A DNA stretch of 64,000 nucleotides from positions 1,790,931 to 1,854,930 of the forward strand of contig NC_092667.1 of NCBI RefSeq assembly GCF_032118995.1. Reading direction: 5' to 3'. The translations under genes and the position numbers were made by a program. The stretch's first letter is position 1. Every line of letters starts with the position of its first letter. Source of the stretch: Asterias amurensis (lineage: Eukaryota; Echinodermata; Asteroidea; Forcipulatida; Asteriidae). Below are positions 21,740 through 33,592 of this stretch, in pieces. The notes beneath the pieces were generated by a model, which saw only the letters and a program-made list of their open reading frames with translations, did not search any database and was not told the DNA's origin.

Positions 21740-22075
21740 TCAGTCATTTTATAAGTTCAGTAACACATGGCATTTGGTGCATAAAGTAATTTATTTTGAG
21801 CTTGCAGTGCTAAGTAAGTAATTTAAAGCATGAACATCATCAATTCTATATTGTCCTTATATTTACTATTACATCAAATTGGTTAATATCAATCAGTTTA
21901 GCCTGACGAATACAACATGTATTGTTATTTAATTGTCTCTTCTTGAAAACTTGAGGTGATGTCTCTGTGAGAGCCGGTTGGTTTATTCAATGTAGTGGGC
22001 TCTAAAGTAGTCGTTATAGGAGACAGTGACATCGACGAGAGTACAGTTGTCGGAATGTTGAGACTAAACCAATCG
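21740..22075. repeat. 330-bp dispersed repeat, copy 2
   Basis: Homologous to 7710-8045, sharing CTCTTCTTGAAAACTTG, GAGAGCCGGTTGGTTTATTC and GACGAGAGTACAGTTGTCG. Confidence 0.65.
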
Positions 22076-22330
22076 GCTCTTTCATGGGCAAAATTTCATG
22101 GCTCTGTTTACCGCCGAATTCTGCTCTTGCGATCATTATTCTTCGCTTACTATAAACCAATCGGCTCTTTCATGTTAAATTGGGTCAAATTTCATGGCTC
22201 TGTTTACCGCCGAATTCTGCTCTTGCGATCATTATTTTTCGCTTACTATAAACCAATCGGCTCTTTCATGTTAAATTGGGCCAAATTTCATGGCTCTGTT
22301 TACCGCTGAATTCTGCTCTTGCAAAGGCTT
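22066..22330. repeat. Three-copy tandem array, about 88-96 bp unit
   Basis: Units start with AAACCAATCGGCTCTTTCAT at 22066, 22154 and 22250. They carry the family D MITE end (AATTTCATGGCTCTGTTTAC). Confidence 0.75.
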
Positions 22331-22563
22331 TAAAATGAGTACACAGGCCAGATATATCAGAAATGGTCACAAGCAACGTATAACCTTCACAGAACAGAAT
22401 TATAAAAATAACCAAACAGAACACAAAAGAAACTGGCACACGGGCTCTTCCATCTTAATAATGCAATCGATAGAAACTCAAGAAGAAAAAAAATATGCAA
22501 ATTATACAGTGACGCGATAAGGATTTGTGGTTTCCTTGGATTTTAATTGACCTAACGTCGAAC

Positions 22564-22735
22564 CTAAAGGTTCTGGACACAATTGGTAATCATAAAAACT
22601 TACTCGGTAACGAGTAATGGAGAGCTGTTGATAAAAGGCATATACACATTGTGAGAAACGGCTCCCTCTGAATGAGTAACTTAGCTTTTTGACAAAGAGG
22701 TAATTTCTCACTTAAATAACCGTTTTACAAAATAT
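22564..22735. mobile_element. MITE family A, truncated
   Basis: CTAAAGGTTCTGGACAC, ATTGGTAAT, CGAGTAATGGAGAGCTGTTG, then it ends in AATTTCTCAC. The right half is absent. Confidence 0.55.
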
Positions 22736-23403
22736 ATAGGCATGCTTGCTTTAGTGCTTGTAACATTATTCAAGAGTACAACATCCGTTTGCTCAGCTAA
22801 CAACAAATTGTGTTACTAAAGTGATTTTTCTCAACTGGAAAATGTTTTTGTTAACAGAGAGACCTCTTGTCAGCTATGCTTTGTTGCACTTCATGCTATC
22901 TTTCAGTTTGGAAAGACAGTAATTTTCAAGTTGAACTATAATTACTAATGAATCTACACTCAACTGTAGATAAGTATAGATTCGACGAATATATACACGG
23001 ATCTATTCGTAACGAATATACAGTTAAGTATAGATTCGTAAAAATACTCTACACTTTCAACAATATAGTGACGTCCCAGAAATAGTTTAGCTCTGTTCAG
23101 ATACCCACACGGGGGCAATACCATTCCACCCCATATTATACTCTGAATAAATCACACAACGTCACGGTGAAATACCATTGCAAAAACAAAAGAGATAAAC
23201 TTTTGTCGAGGTAGCAGCTCCTTCCGAAACCAACCTTCATTATTTCAAACAGTTATGAGAACAACCAAAAAATGTAAACAAAAACTTGCAAATGTTATCG
23301 TACCAGCCCGCCTTTTTCAGTTATCAGCGAATAGGGAGTACATATCATTAATATTAGTATCTTCTAATATTTGTTGTGTTATTTTATTAAGTTATTGAAG
23401 GAG
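22736..23403. other. 3' flank of lectin D, no gene
   Basis: Short imperfect repeats of TATAGATTCG at 22975-23035; otherwise nothing recognised. Confidence 0.4.
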
Positions 23404-24678
23404 CTACATTGCTGTTACCGGGCGCTGACAGATTAACCTGCGTTTAGAACCACATCCCAAGTCGAATAACCCGGCTGAAGTAAAGATGGCGCAATCTTGG
23501 TTGCCGCCGCTACTATCTGGCTGACCACTCCTCCATCTCTTGTCCTTCACGTCGAGTCCTTCACCATCCAAACACACCCAGGTACCTGATCGGAATCACA
23601 ATCAGAAATAAACAGTCTCATTATAACATCACATGTTGGGGGAGGGACCATTACGGAAAGTAAGTCGTGGTCCAAGACTTCACGAAACATAGCGTCACAT
23701 AACGTGACAACGTGATAACCCGGTGTGGCGGTTTTAACTTTCCGCTGTGTTCAGTTTTCATTCTTGATAAATTTGTAAAATTCAGCAGAAAGTAAAATTA
23801 TACTGGAATTCTGATAAAACACCTTGCCGGTGACACGCATTTTAGCGACTATTATGCAGTTTCCGTGTCTTTGACCCCTTACTCACCTAAAGACAAGCAC
23901 CGTTTTCAAGATGATTCGATTTCTTTTTAGTTGCACATATTTGTGGTCAGTGATCTACATTGGTACATCATGGTGTCCTGTCAAGGATATTGTGTTAGTC
24001 GTTGAGGAAATCATGAGAGTAAAAAGAAACATGATTTTCTCGTGTCTTTGTTGTGCACAAAACTAGGCATTTGTACACCGCAGCAGTGGCGCACGGTGCC
24101 AAACACTTGCGCGCCCGGATTGGTGTATAGTCGCATTTTATATTCTGGCGTGATCGGCAGCAATTTGTTACTATTAAACAGCCATCTTCGACCCGAGTTA
24201 TAACTTTTTTTCAGTGTTAATTTCGCCAAACTATTTGTTTTGTATCATAGAAAATTGAAGTTGTATTTAATGTTATTTTATTTTCCAGAATTGATTTGGC
24301 ATTGTGCATTGTTTTAGCGAGTTGTCATAAAATAATACACTGCAAGAATGATTTAATAAATTTTGGCATCATTTCTAGAATTCTGCACAAACCTTCAACT
24401 TCAATGTCGTTGCAACCAATCAAGAATTTGTCGCAGCTGAACATGTTGAGGATGTGTTGTAAATCTTCTTTGGATTGAGGGACAACCATCATCCCACCCG
24501 ACTCAACACAAATCTGCGTGCCCTCTCCCCATGTCACTTCGGCATCATGCACCTTGTAGCATTTGTCTTGCCACTGGCTCCAAGTAGGGGGGCATGGCTT
24601 CCAACACCGCCCGTTTACCGCAGCGTAGTTTGCCATCATAAATATAACAGCAACACGCAGCAGTTTGCTCGCCAACAT
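23404..24678 (-). CDS. Secreted C-type lectin D, two exons, QPD type
   Basis: Exon 1 is 24393-24678 and exon 2 is 23404-23585 (stop TAG at 23404-23406), phase-1 intron of 807 bp (donor GTTTGT, acceptor GATCAG). Product about 155 residues: signal peptide MLASKLLRVAVIFMM, CW..CPPTWSQWQDKCYK, TQICVESGG, LIGCND, TWVCLDGEGLD (one codon shorter than B and C), SGQPDSSGGNQDC, LFD in place of WND, then LICQRP and TAM. QPD is the galactose-type tripeptide in this family, but loss of the WND asparagine may weaken calcium binding. It is the upstream-most gene of the array. Confidence 0.88.
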
Positions 24679-24850
24679 TTTGCAGACCATCTCTTGGCAA
24701 ATTGAAATTGCTGCAAGATATAACAATAACCAAGGAGGTGCAACTTTTACAGAACGGAACTGCGCAAAGATCCCTCATTTGCCAATAAAAACACGAATCA
24801 TTGAACCACAAAAAGAAGCAGCACAGTGTGGAGTTCTCCAACAACAGCCA
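24679..24850 (-). promoter_or_regulatory. Promoter of lectin D
   Basis: Minus-strand TTATATCTTG at about 24715-24724 takes the TATA position. The upstream block follows (CGTGTTTTTATTGGCAAATG at 24776-24795, then TTTGTGGTTCAATGATTCG). The AP-1-like core is degraded here (TGAACCA). Confidence 0.55.
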
Positions 24851-25012
24851 AAACCAATGCTTTTTTCTTGTTTTAATGTTTTCGTTTGTCAAATATATTT
24901 TGTTCTCTTCAGACAATTGACAAAGAGCTATTGCTTGATCGCCTACAATTTTTACTCTCCCGCAATAACGTCACTTAAGCCGCTTTCTTACATGGCGTTG
25001 CTTACAGGATGG

Positions 25013-25404
25013 TTAAAGGCAGAGGACACTATTGGTAATTGTCAAAGTCTAGCCTTCACATTTTGGTGTATCTCAACATATGCATAAAATAACAAACCTG
25101 TGAAAATTTGAGCTCAATCGGTCATCGAAGTTGCGAGATAATAATGAAAGAAAAATAACCTTTGTCAAACAAAGTTGTGTGCGATTAGATGCTTGATTCC
25201 GAGACCTCAAGTTCTAAACCTGAGGTCTCGAAATCAAATTCGTGGAAAATTACTTCTTTCTCAAAAACCATGACACTTCATGCAGAGGGAGCCGTTTCTC
25301 ACAATGTTTTATAATTTATACCTCTCCCCATTACTCGTTACCAAGTTAGGTTTTATGATGATAGTTTTTTTTGAGTAGTTACCAATAGTGTCCACTACCT
25401 TTAA
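25013..25404. mobile_element. MITE family A, complete, reversed
   Basis: TTAA at both ends (25013-25016, 25401-25404), left TTAAAGGCAGAGGACAC, right GTGTCCACTACCTTTAA; internal palindrome around CCTCAAGTTCTAAACCTGAGG-like sequence at about 25202-25222. Confidence 0.85.
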
Positions 25405-25732
25405 AGGAGCAAATTTCTTTAAATCTAATCAAAATGACGTCAGAGGTCAATTAAAGGCCCCAGTATTTTTCATTGGTGTATCCCAATGTAAAATAAAATT
25501 CACACCGGTGAAAATTGAAATATTTTGTTTTTGTTTTTAAAGTCATCACTTCAAAAGCATCTCCCTTCTCTCTGCCCGGAGTGATTTATCGGAATCCTTC
25601 ATGCGTAGTCCAAACACTAATGAATTGTAATCAGTTCACTACGGCGCGGTTCTTATTTCAAACGTATCAAACGAAAACAAAGTTCAAATTTGATGGGTTG
25701 GCGGGCATGGTGGTAAGGTTTATTGAAATAGA

Positions 25733-25870
25733 AGAACAGAAGGTGGAACAATCACACAACGGAACTGCGCTGAGATTCTTCAATTACCAATAAAGACACG
25801 AATCATGGAGTCACAAAAAGACACAACGCAACATTGTTACAGCAATAAATAAATCAATAAAAAACTCTGT
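25733..25870 (-). promoter_or_regulatory. Orphan lectin upstream block beyond gene D
   Basis: ACAACGGAACTGCGC, ATTACCAATAAAGACACGAA, GGAGTCACAAAAAG and CAATAAATAAATCAATAAA match the lectin D and C upstream blocks. No lectin exon lies next to it within the window. It marks a former duplicate at the upstream edge of the array. Confidence 0.5.
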
Positions 25871-26834
25871 TTTAATTGTCTGGTTTTTTCCATGTTTTGT
25901 TTTATTTTATGCTTTGAGTTTTGCATGAAGAAGCTGTTGCGTAGTACGAAATTAAGATTCTAAAATTATTACAATTTCAAGTGAAATTTATGAGCAAAAC
26001 GTTTTCTCGAAGATTTTTTATTCTTTTGATAAGATACGCCATGAATTCTACTGCAAACTAGTTTAGTGCATACGCAAAAAAATAATGTTTTACTATTTTT
26101 TCCTTGTTTTATAGTGTATTCTTGAATGTTGGTTTCACCTAAATGGTTTGGTTTCGCATCACACGCACCCCTCCTCTACAATAAATACAAATCATAATAA
26201 TTTTTAGGGTCATCAATTTGTTTTCATGTAAACTAATTAGTAGTATATAGTGCGCCACCAAGAGTTTGCCCAAGACAAGTGATAATTCATGATAAAAAAA
26301 AAACAGTTTGAGACCCTGGGTGAAAATCCGAAATGGACGCCAAAAAATGGAGACAAACGTGGCACCACTACCATATTTTTCGGTGAAAACAAATCTGAAA
26401 ACAAGTGAATATTTATTTTAAGGAAAAAGACGGTGAAAGACAGAATCACCCTAAAAACGTTAAAAAACTTTTGACTCGAGTTAAAACAAAAAGTTTCCTC
26501 GGTAGCAGCTGCCTCTTGATTACAACAAAAAATTATGACAGTGAATCACCGTTAAAAGTGTTGGTAAACATGGTAGTATAGGGGCCGGGTGCACCCCAGT
26601 AAATAGTGACTGACAAGACAGATTTGAGGGCCCCAAACTTTCAGGGATTGTTGAAGTAACTGACCCACAATTGGTTGGGTGAGCCAGGCCCCGATAAATT
26701 AATGGTTATATTTTGTTCACAAGCGTTATATGACCCCTTTCCCAAGATGGCTGCTTCTATGTTTCGAAGTTATCACATCTGTGATGTTTTTTTTTTTTTC
26801 TTCTTCTTTTTCATTGCGACGGTCGTAGCTCGGC
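25871..26834. other. No gene seen
   Basis: AT-rich spacer beyond the lectin array; no exon or complete repeat recognised. Confidence 0.4.
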
Positions 26835-26837
26835 GGG

Positions 26838-27001
26838 GGGACCCCGGACGCGAATTATTTTTTCCCCAAACGACATTGCAATATGTTCCCCTGCCGCTGT
26901 GATTGGCTCTTTCCGTCAGATTACGTCATAAATGGGCCTGCTCTTTTACCAAATCATTGCAATGCCGTTTGGGGAAAATAAATTAGCACCCGGACTACCC
27001 C
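26838..27001. mobile_element. Small inverted-repeat element
   Basis: GAATTATTTTTTCCCCAAACG, then ACATTGCAATAT on the left, matched inverted by ATTGCAATGCCGTTTGGGG at 26957-26975. About 160 bp, non-coding. Confidence 0.65.
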
Positions 27002-27094
27002 CATAATAAAAACTCGGGCTGAAGTTAGCGTTGGTTGAATATACGATCTTTATTTCTTGAGGTACACCCGTAAGGGTTCATATTGTTGTCCCTG

Positions 27095-27405
27095 TGTCCC
27101 ATGTGGAATTATGAGAAATGGGTCACTTCGAGGTAACGTATAGTTTTTGAGAAAGAGGTTATTTTTCACTCAAATAATAAACCACTTTAGTCCTAGCCTG
27201 AAGCCTTTCAATTATGCTGAGCCCTGCTGAAAGCCCACAAAGTTGTGCAATCGGTATTTTCATCCCATTATTCTCGTGCACTGTGGCGACCAATTACTAT
27301 TGAGCCCAAATTTTCTCAGGTCGTTGTTTACTGCATAATGTTCGGATACACCAAGTGGGAAGACCGGTCTGTGACATTAACAAACGTGTCCAGTGCCTTT
27401 AAACC
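27095..27405. mobile_element. MITE family A, diverged
   Basis: GGAATTATGAGAAATGGGTC, TTTTTGAGAAAGAGG, ACACCAAGTGGGAAGACCGG and GTGTCCAGTGCCTTTAAA at the right end. Confidence 0.55.
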
Positions 27406-28417
27406 AAATTACAAATTACTTATTACTCATTTTTGGAACATCTAACTTTTCTGAGAATCATCTAGCACTCAAAATCACACACTACCCTCGGGCCTTTTCT
27501 GTTAATCAAAGATTGACGGTCATGATTTACCTTGTTAAAAAGTGGTCCAGTATTAATGTACCATTGAGTTCCTCACTTTCAACCTGGAACATTTTGCAAG
27601 TGTTACATTTTAGCCCTCTAAAAACTGCCTTATATTGCAATTATAATGACTGAGGTATTTTCAAGCTAAGGTGGAATTAATTTGGCCAGTTTAGTCGTAC
27701 AGGGGTGTTTTTACTTTCGAAAAGCCTGGCTCAAAAGATAAGCCACAGCAATTTAAACGGAAAAATGATTTACTTCTCGGAACATTATGACTCGGTCTGA
27801 GAGGCTTTGGGTATGAAACATGTACACTTCTTTTGGTAGTATAGTGCAAGTGCATCAGGCAGGCACTGCAATTTATACAGGGCGCCCTCTATCTTCCTTG
27901 GATCAATGAAGTCTGATTTCAGCCTCGTCCGTGTGTAAAGCTACGTGCTGTAGACACCTTACATTACCCCAGTGACAGTTCGCTGAATTGCCGAGTGTAA
28001 AAACAGATTTTGTAATTTCACGATCAACAAATAAATAACAACGTGTATTATATACTGTTCAGTATGTAAATGAGACTATTGCGACTGTCATTTTCCTAGT
28101 GCTACAGCTTGAGCGCCTCAACAGGTAAATATATCAATTGTAAAATTACACATTTTGTGTTTTTGCCTTTGTGAGAGGGGGGAAAATGAAATTTCGAAGA
28201 GAAGACGGCGGTGCCTGTCTGACTCTGGACTCTGAGCATAGACAGTAAGTGTCAGTTGCTAGCTAGCTGTCACACACGAACACGACTAACCATTTTCTAA
28301 TTTCAAAATCCACGCATTGACATTGACAGGGGCACTTGTGAAAGACTGACAAAGTCCATTCATCTTCTTAGCTCCCTGTCCTTGCCCAGTCACACTCATT
28401 GTCAGGCCTGCGAGAGC
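27406..28417. other. No gene seen
   Basis: No supported exon. Short frames at 27245-27653 show no family features. Confidence 0.35.
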
Positions 28418-28445
28418 GGGGGGGGGGGGGGGGGGGGGGGGGGGG
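28418..28445. repeat. Run of 28 G
   Basis: An uninterrupted homopolymer that could form quadruplex structure. It directly abuts the inverted arm at 28446-28525. Confidence 0.85.
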
Positions 28446-28525
28446 TGCTGAGGGGGCTGAGGGGTAGCCCACTTTGTTGAGGGGTTGTACTAAAACCCCT
28501 CGACCCTCACGACCCCTCGACGTCT
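28446..28525. repeat. Inverted arm, partner at 29832-30031
   Basis: GCTGAGGGGGCTGAGGGG, TAGCCCACTTTGTTGAGGGG, ACCCCTCGACCCTCACGACC reappear in reverse complement at 29832-29888 and 30005-30031. The two arms enclose about 1.3 kb including a hAT-type element. Confidence 0.65.
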
Positions 28526-28997
28526 GCCCCGTGTTCGAAGAATGTCCCAATTCCGAATTTATAAAATTTCGCTTTATGGCTGAGTAAGAATTAAGTCCCC
28601 GATTTAGAATTCACAGTGTGTGATCCGCGACGCAACTTCCTTCCACGACAAGACTTGATTTCAAGTCTGAGACTGCGGTTATATTTATCTGCATCAGCTA
28701 CACAGAATTGGGAGTATTTACTCTCCGCTTCCGCAGGTCACGTGCACACCGATTGGGGACCCCAAACACGTCCGTGTGGCCATTTTGGTCGGTGGGGTCT
28801 ACAAGTACAACCTTGAGCTCCGCTTAGAGCAACTAGTAGTACCATGGAGGAATAGTACACAGGACGGGAGCGATCGGCCGGAAATGGGTTTGCCTGATCA
28901 TCACATAATGAGTTGGCCGTAACCGTATTCGGGCGGTACACGCAGGTTTCCTGTTGGGATAATAATCTCGGATCGGCCAAGAGATACACGTGGAAAT

Positions 28998-29605
28998 TAG
29001 GCCTGGGCGAATTATTTGAATATCCGGTTAATGGCGAATAGGTTTTCCTATCCGTAACCGCGAATGCCTTTTTTTTCTTAACCGGATATCCGCATAGGGC
29101 GCGAATAGCTATTTATAAACCGGATAGTTCTGTAATTAAAACCAAGTAACCGGATATTCTTTTAATATCCGAATATCCGCGGACGTCGGGCAACAACTGA
29201 TAGGAATGTTTTGTCTGAATCCTTATGAAACTTCTATTAAAACAGCATAAATAAAGTATTTAACTAATGCTCACCTCCGTGAAGAGTTAAAACAATGACA
29301 TTTCTGATGTAAGTTGTTCAAAGATTACGAAAGTTTTCCTTCACGTAGAGTCAATCACGATCAAAAGAAAAAGCAAATCGCCATCTTTAAATTAGATCCG
29401 GTTATTTTTATGAATGAACCGAGTGACACTGTCTAAAACTAATATCAATCCGCCCATACGATCTCATTCACAAACGAACAGCACCCTCTAGCTTTTTTTT
29501 TTTTTTTTTTAATAGCGGCGAAAAAAACTATTTGAATATCCGGTTAATTTGGATAGTTGGCCAGCGGTATCCGAATATCAAAACTTCACTATTCGCCTAG
29601 CACTA
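28998..29605. mobile_element. Non-autonomous hAT-type element, 608 bp
   Basis: Flanked by the perfect 8-bp duplication GTGGAAAT (28990-28997 and 29606-29613). Ends TAGGCCTGGGCGAAT and CTATTCGCCTAGCACTA form imperfect inverted repeats. The interior is dominated by the AT-rich motif GGATATTCG/CGAATATCC. No transposase. The 8-bp duplication and TAG-type ends fit the hAT superfamily. Confidence 0.88.
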
Positions 29606-29879
29606 GTGGAAATGCCGCGTTTTTTTTATCTGTACATCACAATTGCCACAGGCCCGATCTCAGCAGCCAATCACGCGCAGTTTGCTTCGTGCATACTACG
29701 TGTGTATGGTATGTCTCTTTCGCTGTGTTGTTGTGATGTGCGAGGCATGTCAGCATACAAAATTGTGTGCGTGACTGGCTGAGGTTGTGAACTGTGGCAA
29801 TTTCGGTGTACAGAAAAAAAGATCGCACAAAAGTCGATGGTCGAGGGGGTCGTGGGTCGATGGGGTTTTAAAACAACCC

Positions 29880-30008
29880 CTTGTTGAGCTGTTAATGGCT
29901 CCGCTTTTAACATCGGTCTCATCACTGTCACCATTACATGGTGACAGTGTAATATGGTGACAGTGATGAGACCGATGTTAAAAGTGGAGCCATTAACAGC
30001 TCAACAAG
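29880..30008. other. 129-bp near-perfect palindrome
   Basis: Arms 29880-29938 and 29948-30008 (TGTTGAGCTGTTAATGGCTC and TAACATCGGTCTCATCACTG in the left arm), differing by one substitution and a 2-base insertion, with a 9-base spacer. It sits inside the second copy of the 28446-28525 inverted arm. Confidence 0.9.
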
Positions 30009-30319
30009 ATGGGCTACTGAAGGGGGTGCTGGAATATGCTATAGTCCCCCATACATTTCGAACGTTATTTTCAACTCGCCCCTAAAATCTCTGAGTGAAA
30101 AATTTGTAACACTTTATAACAAATAAATTTTTAACTCCCACTATTATTAAGCCGGGGCCGCTACGCTTAAGTCATGCTGCATATCGTATAGAACTGTTTT
30201 TAAAAACACACTATACATGTACAATGCCATGCGGCGTGAGGAGGGAGGGAGACGGCTAGCTGTGTGTATGTCGATCACAATGTTGTGAAGTCCATGCACT
30301 GCAGCCAGTTCTCAGTATG

Positions 30320-30425
30320 AATGTCAGACAACTCATCTGTTCGGACAACTCAACGGTTCAGACAGCTCGAACGTTCGGACAACTTGACGGTTCAGACAAC
30401 TTGACTTTGAGACAACTTATTGGCC
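30320..30425. repeat. Short tandem array, about 17-bp unit
   Basis: About six imperfect units of the CGGACAACTTGACGGTT / CAGACAACTCATCTGTT kind. Confidence 0.65.
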
Positions 30426-31744
30426 TAAGATTGCACCACAGAGCATCTAGAATGCAAAATTTTCCCAGGCCCTTCAGCGGGTCCAGACCCCAGGCTGTAA
30501 AAGGCTTCGCGTTCCCCTTTATAGCAGGCTCTATCTTTAATAGATCATCATCATCTTCCTATACTGTGCAGAAACCTCCTCTGGAGTAACACTCATCAGC
30601 CCCCACCCCCTCCCCTAAACTTTCTTGTCTTGATCCACCCTTGACGATGCTGGTGATGATTAGGGATGAAACGCCGTCTGAGCATATAATGCAAATGGTA
30701 TGGATATTACGAAGCTATAATTGTTTTTAGGTACAATAAACATGATAGCAAAAATAGGTGCATCATACCTTGAAATAAGCATTAAATTCCAACAGCTGAG
30801 AGGGGGGCTCATCACCCCACAGACTACGTCCTAAAAAAATTCCTGGGCCCTAGAGCGGCTTTGCATACCGTGCTCGCCGATTCTTTGGAAAATACAACAC
30901 CCCCTTGGAAAAAATGTGCTCTCGTGGGCCTGCTCATTGTTTCAATCAGACCCTCCTTCAAATTCTCTGTTCCATACGACCGTCCTGTCTTATTACTTTA
31001 CTTATATGGACTCTACCGAGTATCAAAGTGAAGTACATGTAAAAGGTCCATGGTCACCATGTCTTCTAAAGTCTAAGGGACTAAGTTCTTGAGTCTTCTC
31101 TTGGTTATGTTTTAAAAATTAAAATTTCCCTCTCATCAGTCTCATACAGATGAAATTCCAGGCCTGAAACAAAAACACATTTATAATCTAAGTATTGCCT
31201 TTTGGGGGGTTTGGTAATCAGGCATGTCAGGTAATGGCTGATTTGTAAATTAAAAAAATAATACACTGTTTTAATAGTAGGCCTATCTATTTGTATTGTA
31301 AAACAAAAGAGATAAAGGTTGTTGTACTTTGTACAGTGATGATTGAGGTAGAATTAGAACCACAAGGTCACAACTGGAGTTGAAATCACGTATACATGTC
31401 AAGTTGTGGTCTACTATTTCATTATTACCATACATGTATAAAGAGCCAGGGTCGTTGTTTGTAGTACTTTAGAACTTAGCACCTGTTGACATGGTGCAAT
31501 ATGACTATGAGTGGTTACTGGTACCAGTACTCGAGTACATCATGTACTCGAGTACATGACGTACTCAAGCACTGTTTTGATGTTGATACGCCCTTTATAT
31601 TTATAAATCAATCCGAACAAATATTAAAATATAACAATGCAATTTTGCAATAAGGGAATCAATGACGAAGTCGAGGTAAATTGTCATTATAACCAGGCCT
31701 CTGCGGGTTTAAACCACTAGTTGAAAACTGATTCAACACTGTTT
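30426..31744. other. No gene seen
   Basis: A small palindromic GTACTCGAGTACAT cluster at about 31520-31565. Otherwise unremarkable. Confidence 0.4.
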
Positions 31745-32135
31745 GATTCCCAATCATAAATACCTTTTCGGTCAAAAACTTTTTGGTCAAAAGGTAAAAT
31801 AAATGCACTAATTATAATTGTTCAATGATTTCTTTCAACACAACACCCCTCCAGCTATGAAATGGTAAAGCCCTCCGCTGCCCTCGGGTAAACAACTCCT
31901 TATAAGGGAATGCTGTGCGCGTCGCGCGTATCGCGTGATGTGGCACAACTGTTTCAGCCGTTGCTCTCGACCAATAGGAATGAAGAAACTGTCTTATAAG
32001 CACAGGTGCAAGGTCGCGTGTCACACCCATTATTCAACACTTTTTACTGGTGTTATATCATCCGTTTAAACAACCCCTCGTTATGCCCTCTCGACCAATC
32101 AGAATGGATAAACTGTCTTAGGTATTTATGAATGT
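31745..32135. mobile_element. Repeat family E, distant copy
   Basis: Two CGACCAATAGGAATGAAGAA / CGACCAATCAGAATGGATAA modules and AACTGTCTTAGGTATTTATG at the right end. The reverse complement of this arrangement is at 63788-64000. Confidence 0.6.
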
Positions 32136-32639
32136 TTTTTTTTTAATAGCAATCCACATTCAATCGTAACATTTATATGGCTCCATTCCAATGGTGAGCT
32201 CATTGTAAACAAGTTAAAAAAAAATTATATATTTTTTTATGCAAGTCGCCAGACACACAAGGCCTGAAGACCACTACAAGGTGTGGGCTACAATTTTTTT
32301 TTATCCAGAGGCCGTTGCCACCTACTCCTAGGGCTGAAACACTTTTTTTGAGTGGAACTCTAGCCTCTACTGTCTACACGTAAAGCTGACACTACATGTA
32401 TTGTATTATACATAGTGTACATGGTTCAATCTTAAATTAAAGGTTGGGTCTTATTATTGAACGTGTACAGTATGTATGAAGATTGTTTTTGTTAAAGGCC
32501 AAAAAATTAAGAAATATGCAATCAGACTTTAGAAATGTTCAACATTGTGGTGAACACAGACGGAATCGCAGGAATTGGTGTAAAACACCCAGAATCATCC
32601 AATTGCACTGAATGTACAATGTGGAACGATCAATAAGAA

Positions 32640-33056
32640 GAGTCGTGGCCGAGCGGTTAAAGAGCACCGTATTCAAACTTTGGTGTTTCTGATCAGCAGA
32701 GTGTTGGTTCGAATCACCAGCCGTGACACTTGCGTCCTTAAGCAAGACACTTAACCATTGCTTCGTCCTTCGAATGGGACGTAAAACCATTGGTCCATTG
32801 TGTTGTGTAAAAGAACCCAGTGCACTTATCGAAAAGAAGGGGGTTTGCCCGGTCTTCCTGGCTGTGGCTGCTGAATGCGCCGTACATAGCAACTTGTAAA
32901 CCATTAAGGTGCTAGATAATTGGGTCTCATAACTTGTAACTTCAATTACCCTTCTTTCTGTATATTATGTATAGCCTATAAGAGCCTTGAGTATACCTTG
33001 TTTGGTAGATACGTGCGCTATACATTGTAAGACTTCGATATTATTATTATTATTAA
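32640..33056 (+). repeat. tRNA-derived SINE, nearly full length
   Basis: Head with A box GTGGCCGAGCGGTTAA and B box GGTTCGAATCA. Body: CTTAAGCAAGACACTTAACC, CCTTCGAATGGGACGTAAAA, AGAACCCAGTGCACTTATCG, GGCTGTGGCTGCTGAATGCG, TTGGTAGATACGTGCGCTAT. Tail is ATT repeats at 33038-33053. Confidence 0.85.
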
Positions 33057-33508
33057 CACAATCTCACTGTGGAGATGATTAATTTGCCTGAGAGGCAGTC
33101 TGTGAAACATGTACTCCTTAGGACTCTGAGCTGCACCAGTGCTGTGCTGAAAAGAAACTGATTGCTTTTGGAATCAAACATAAATTAATTAATTAAATTA
33201 AAGCGCTCGTAAACACCTGGGCTTCTTGTGTTGTTTTTCCCACATGCACACTGCAGCTGATTTTTGTGATTTAATTGTAATATGCGCTAGCTTTCATCAT
33301 GGTCTCTTGACACCAAAAGACACAGACAAAAAACTCCCACGATTCTTAGAAGGAAAGCAGCAGAGATACAGTTAATGCCTTCTACCAGTCAAATTGCGGA
33401 GCAAACAAAATGTAACAATATTAGCACCCTCACTGGTACTTTTTCCCATTCTGAAACTGTGTGGTCGTGCCATCTTTATTTTTGTTATGTACAGACAGTA
33501 CCAAGTGT
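33057..33508. other. No gene seen
   Basis: No exon or complete repeat recognised. Confidence 0.35.
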
Positions 33509-33592
33509 CCAGGGGTGGATTTCACAAAGAGTTAGGACTAGTCTTATCTCTCGTTAGGACTAGTCAGTTAACTCTTTGTAAAATCGACCCCA
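33509..33592. mobile_element. 84-bp palindromic MITE
   Basis: GGGGTGGATTTCACAAAGAG and inverted CTCTTTGTAAAATCGACCCC, with GTTAGGACTAGTC twice inside. A related fragment lies at about 2530-2645. Confidence 0.7.

Noticed and set aside
28368-28550. 60-codon frame with a proline run
   Set aside because: The proline run is the complement of a G homopolymer; no other support.
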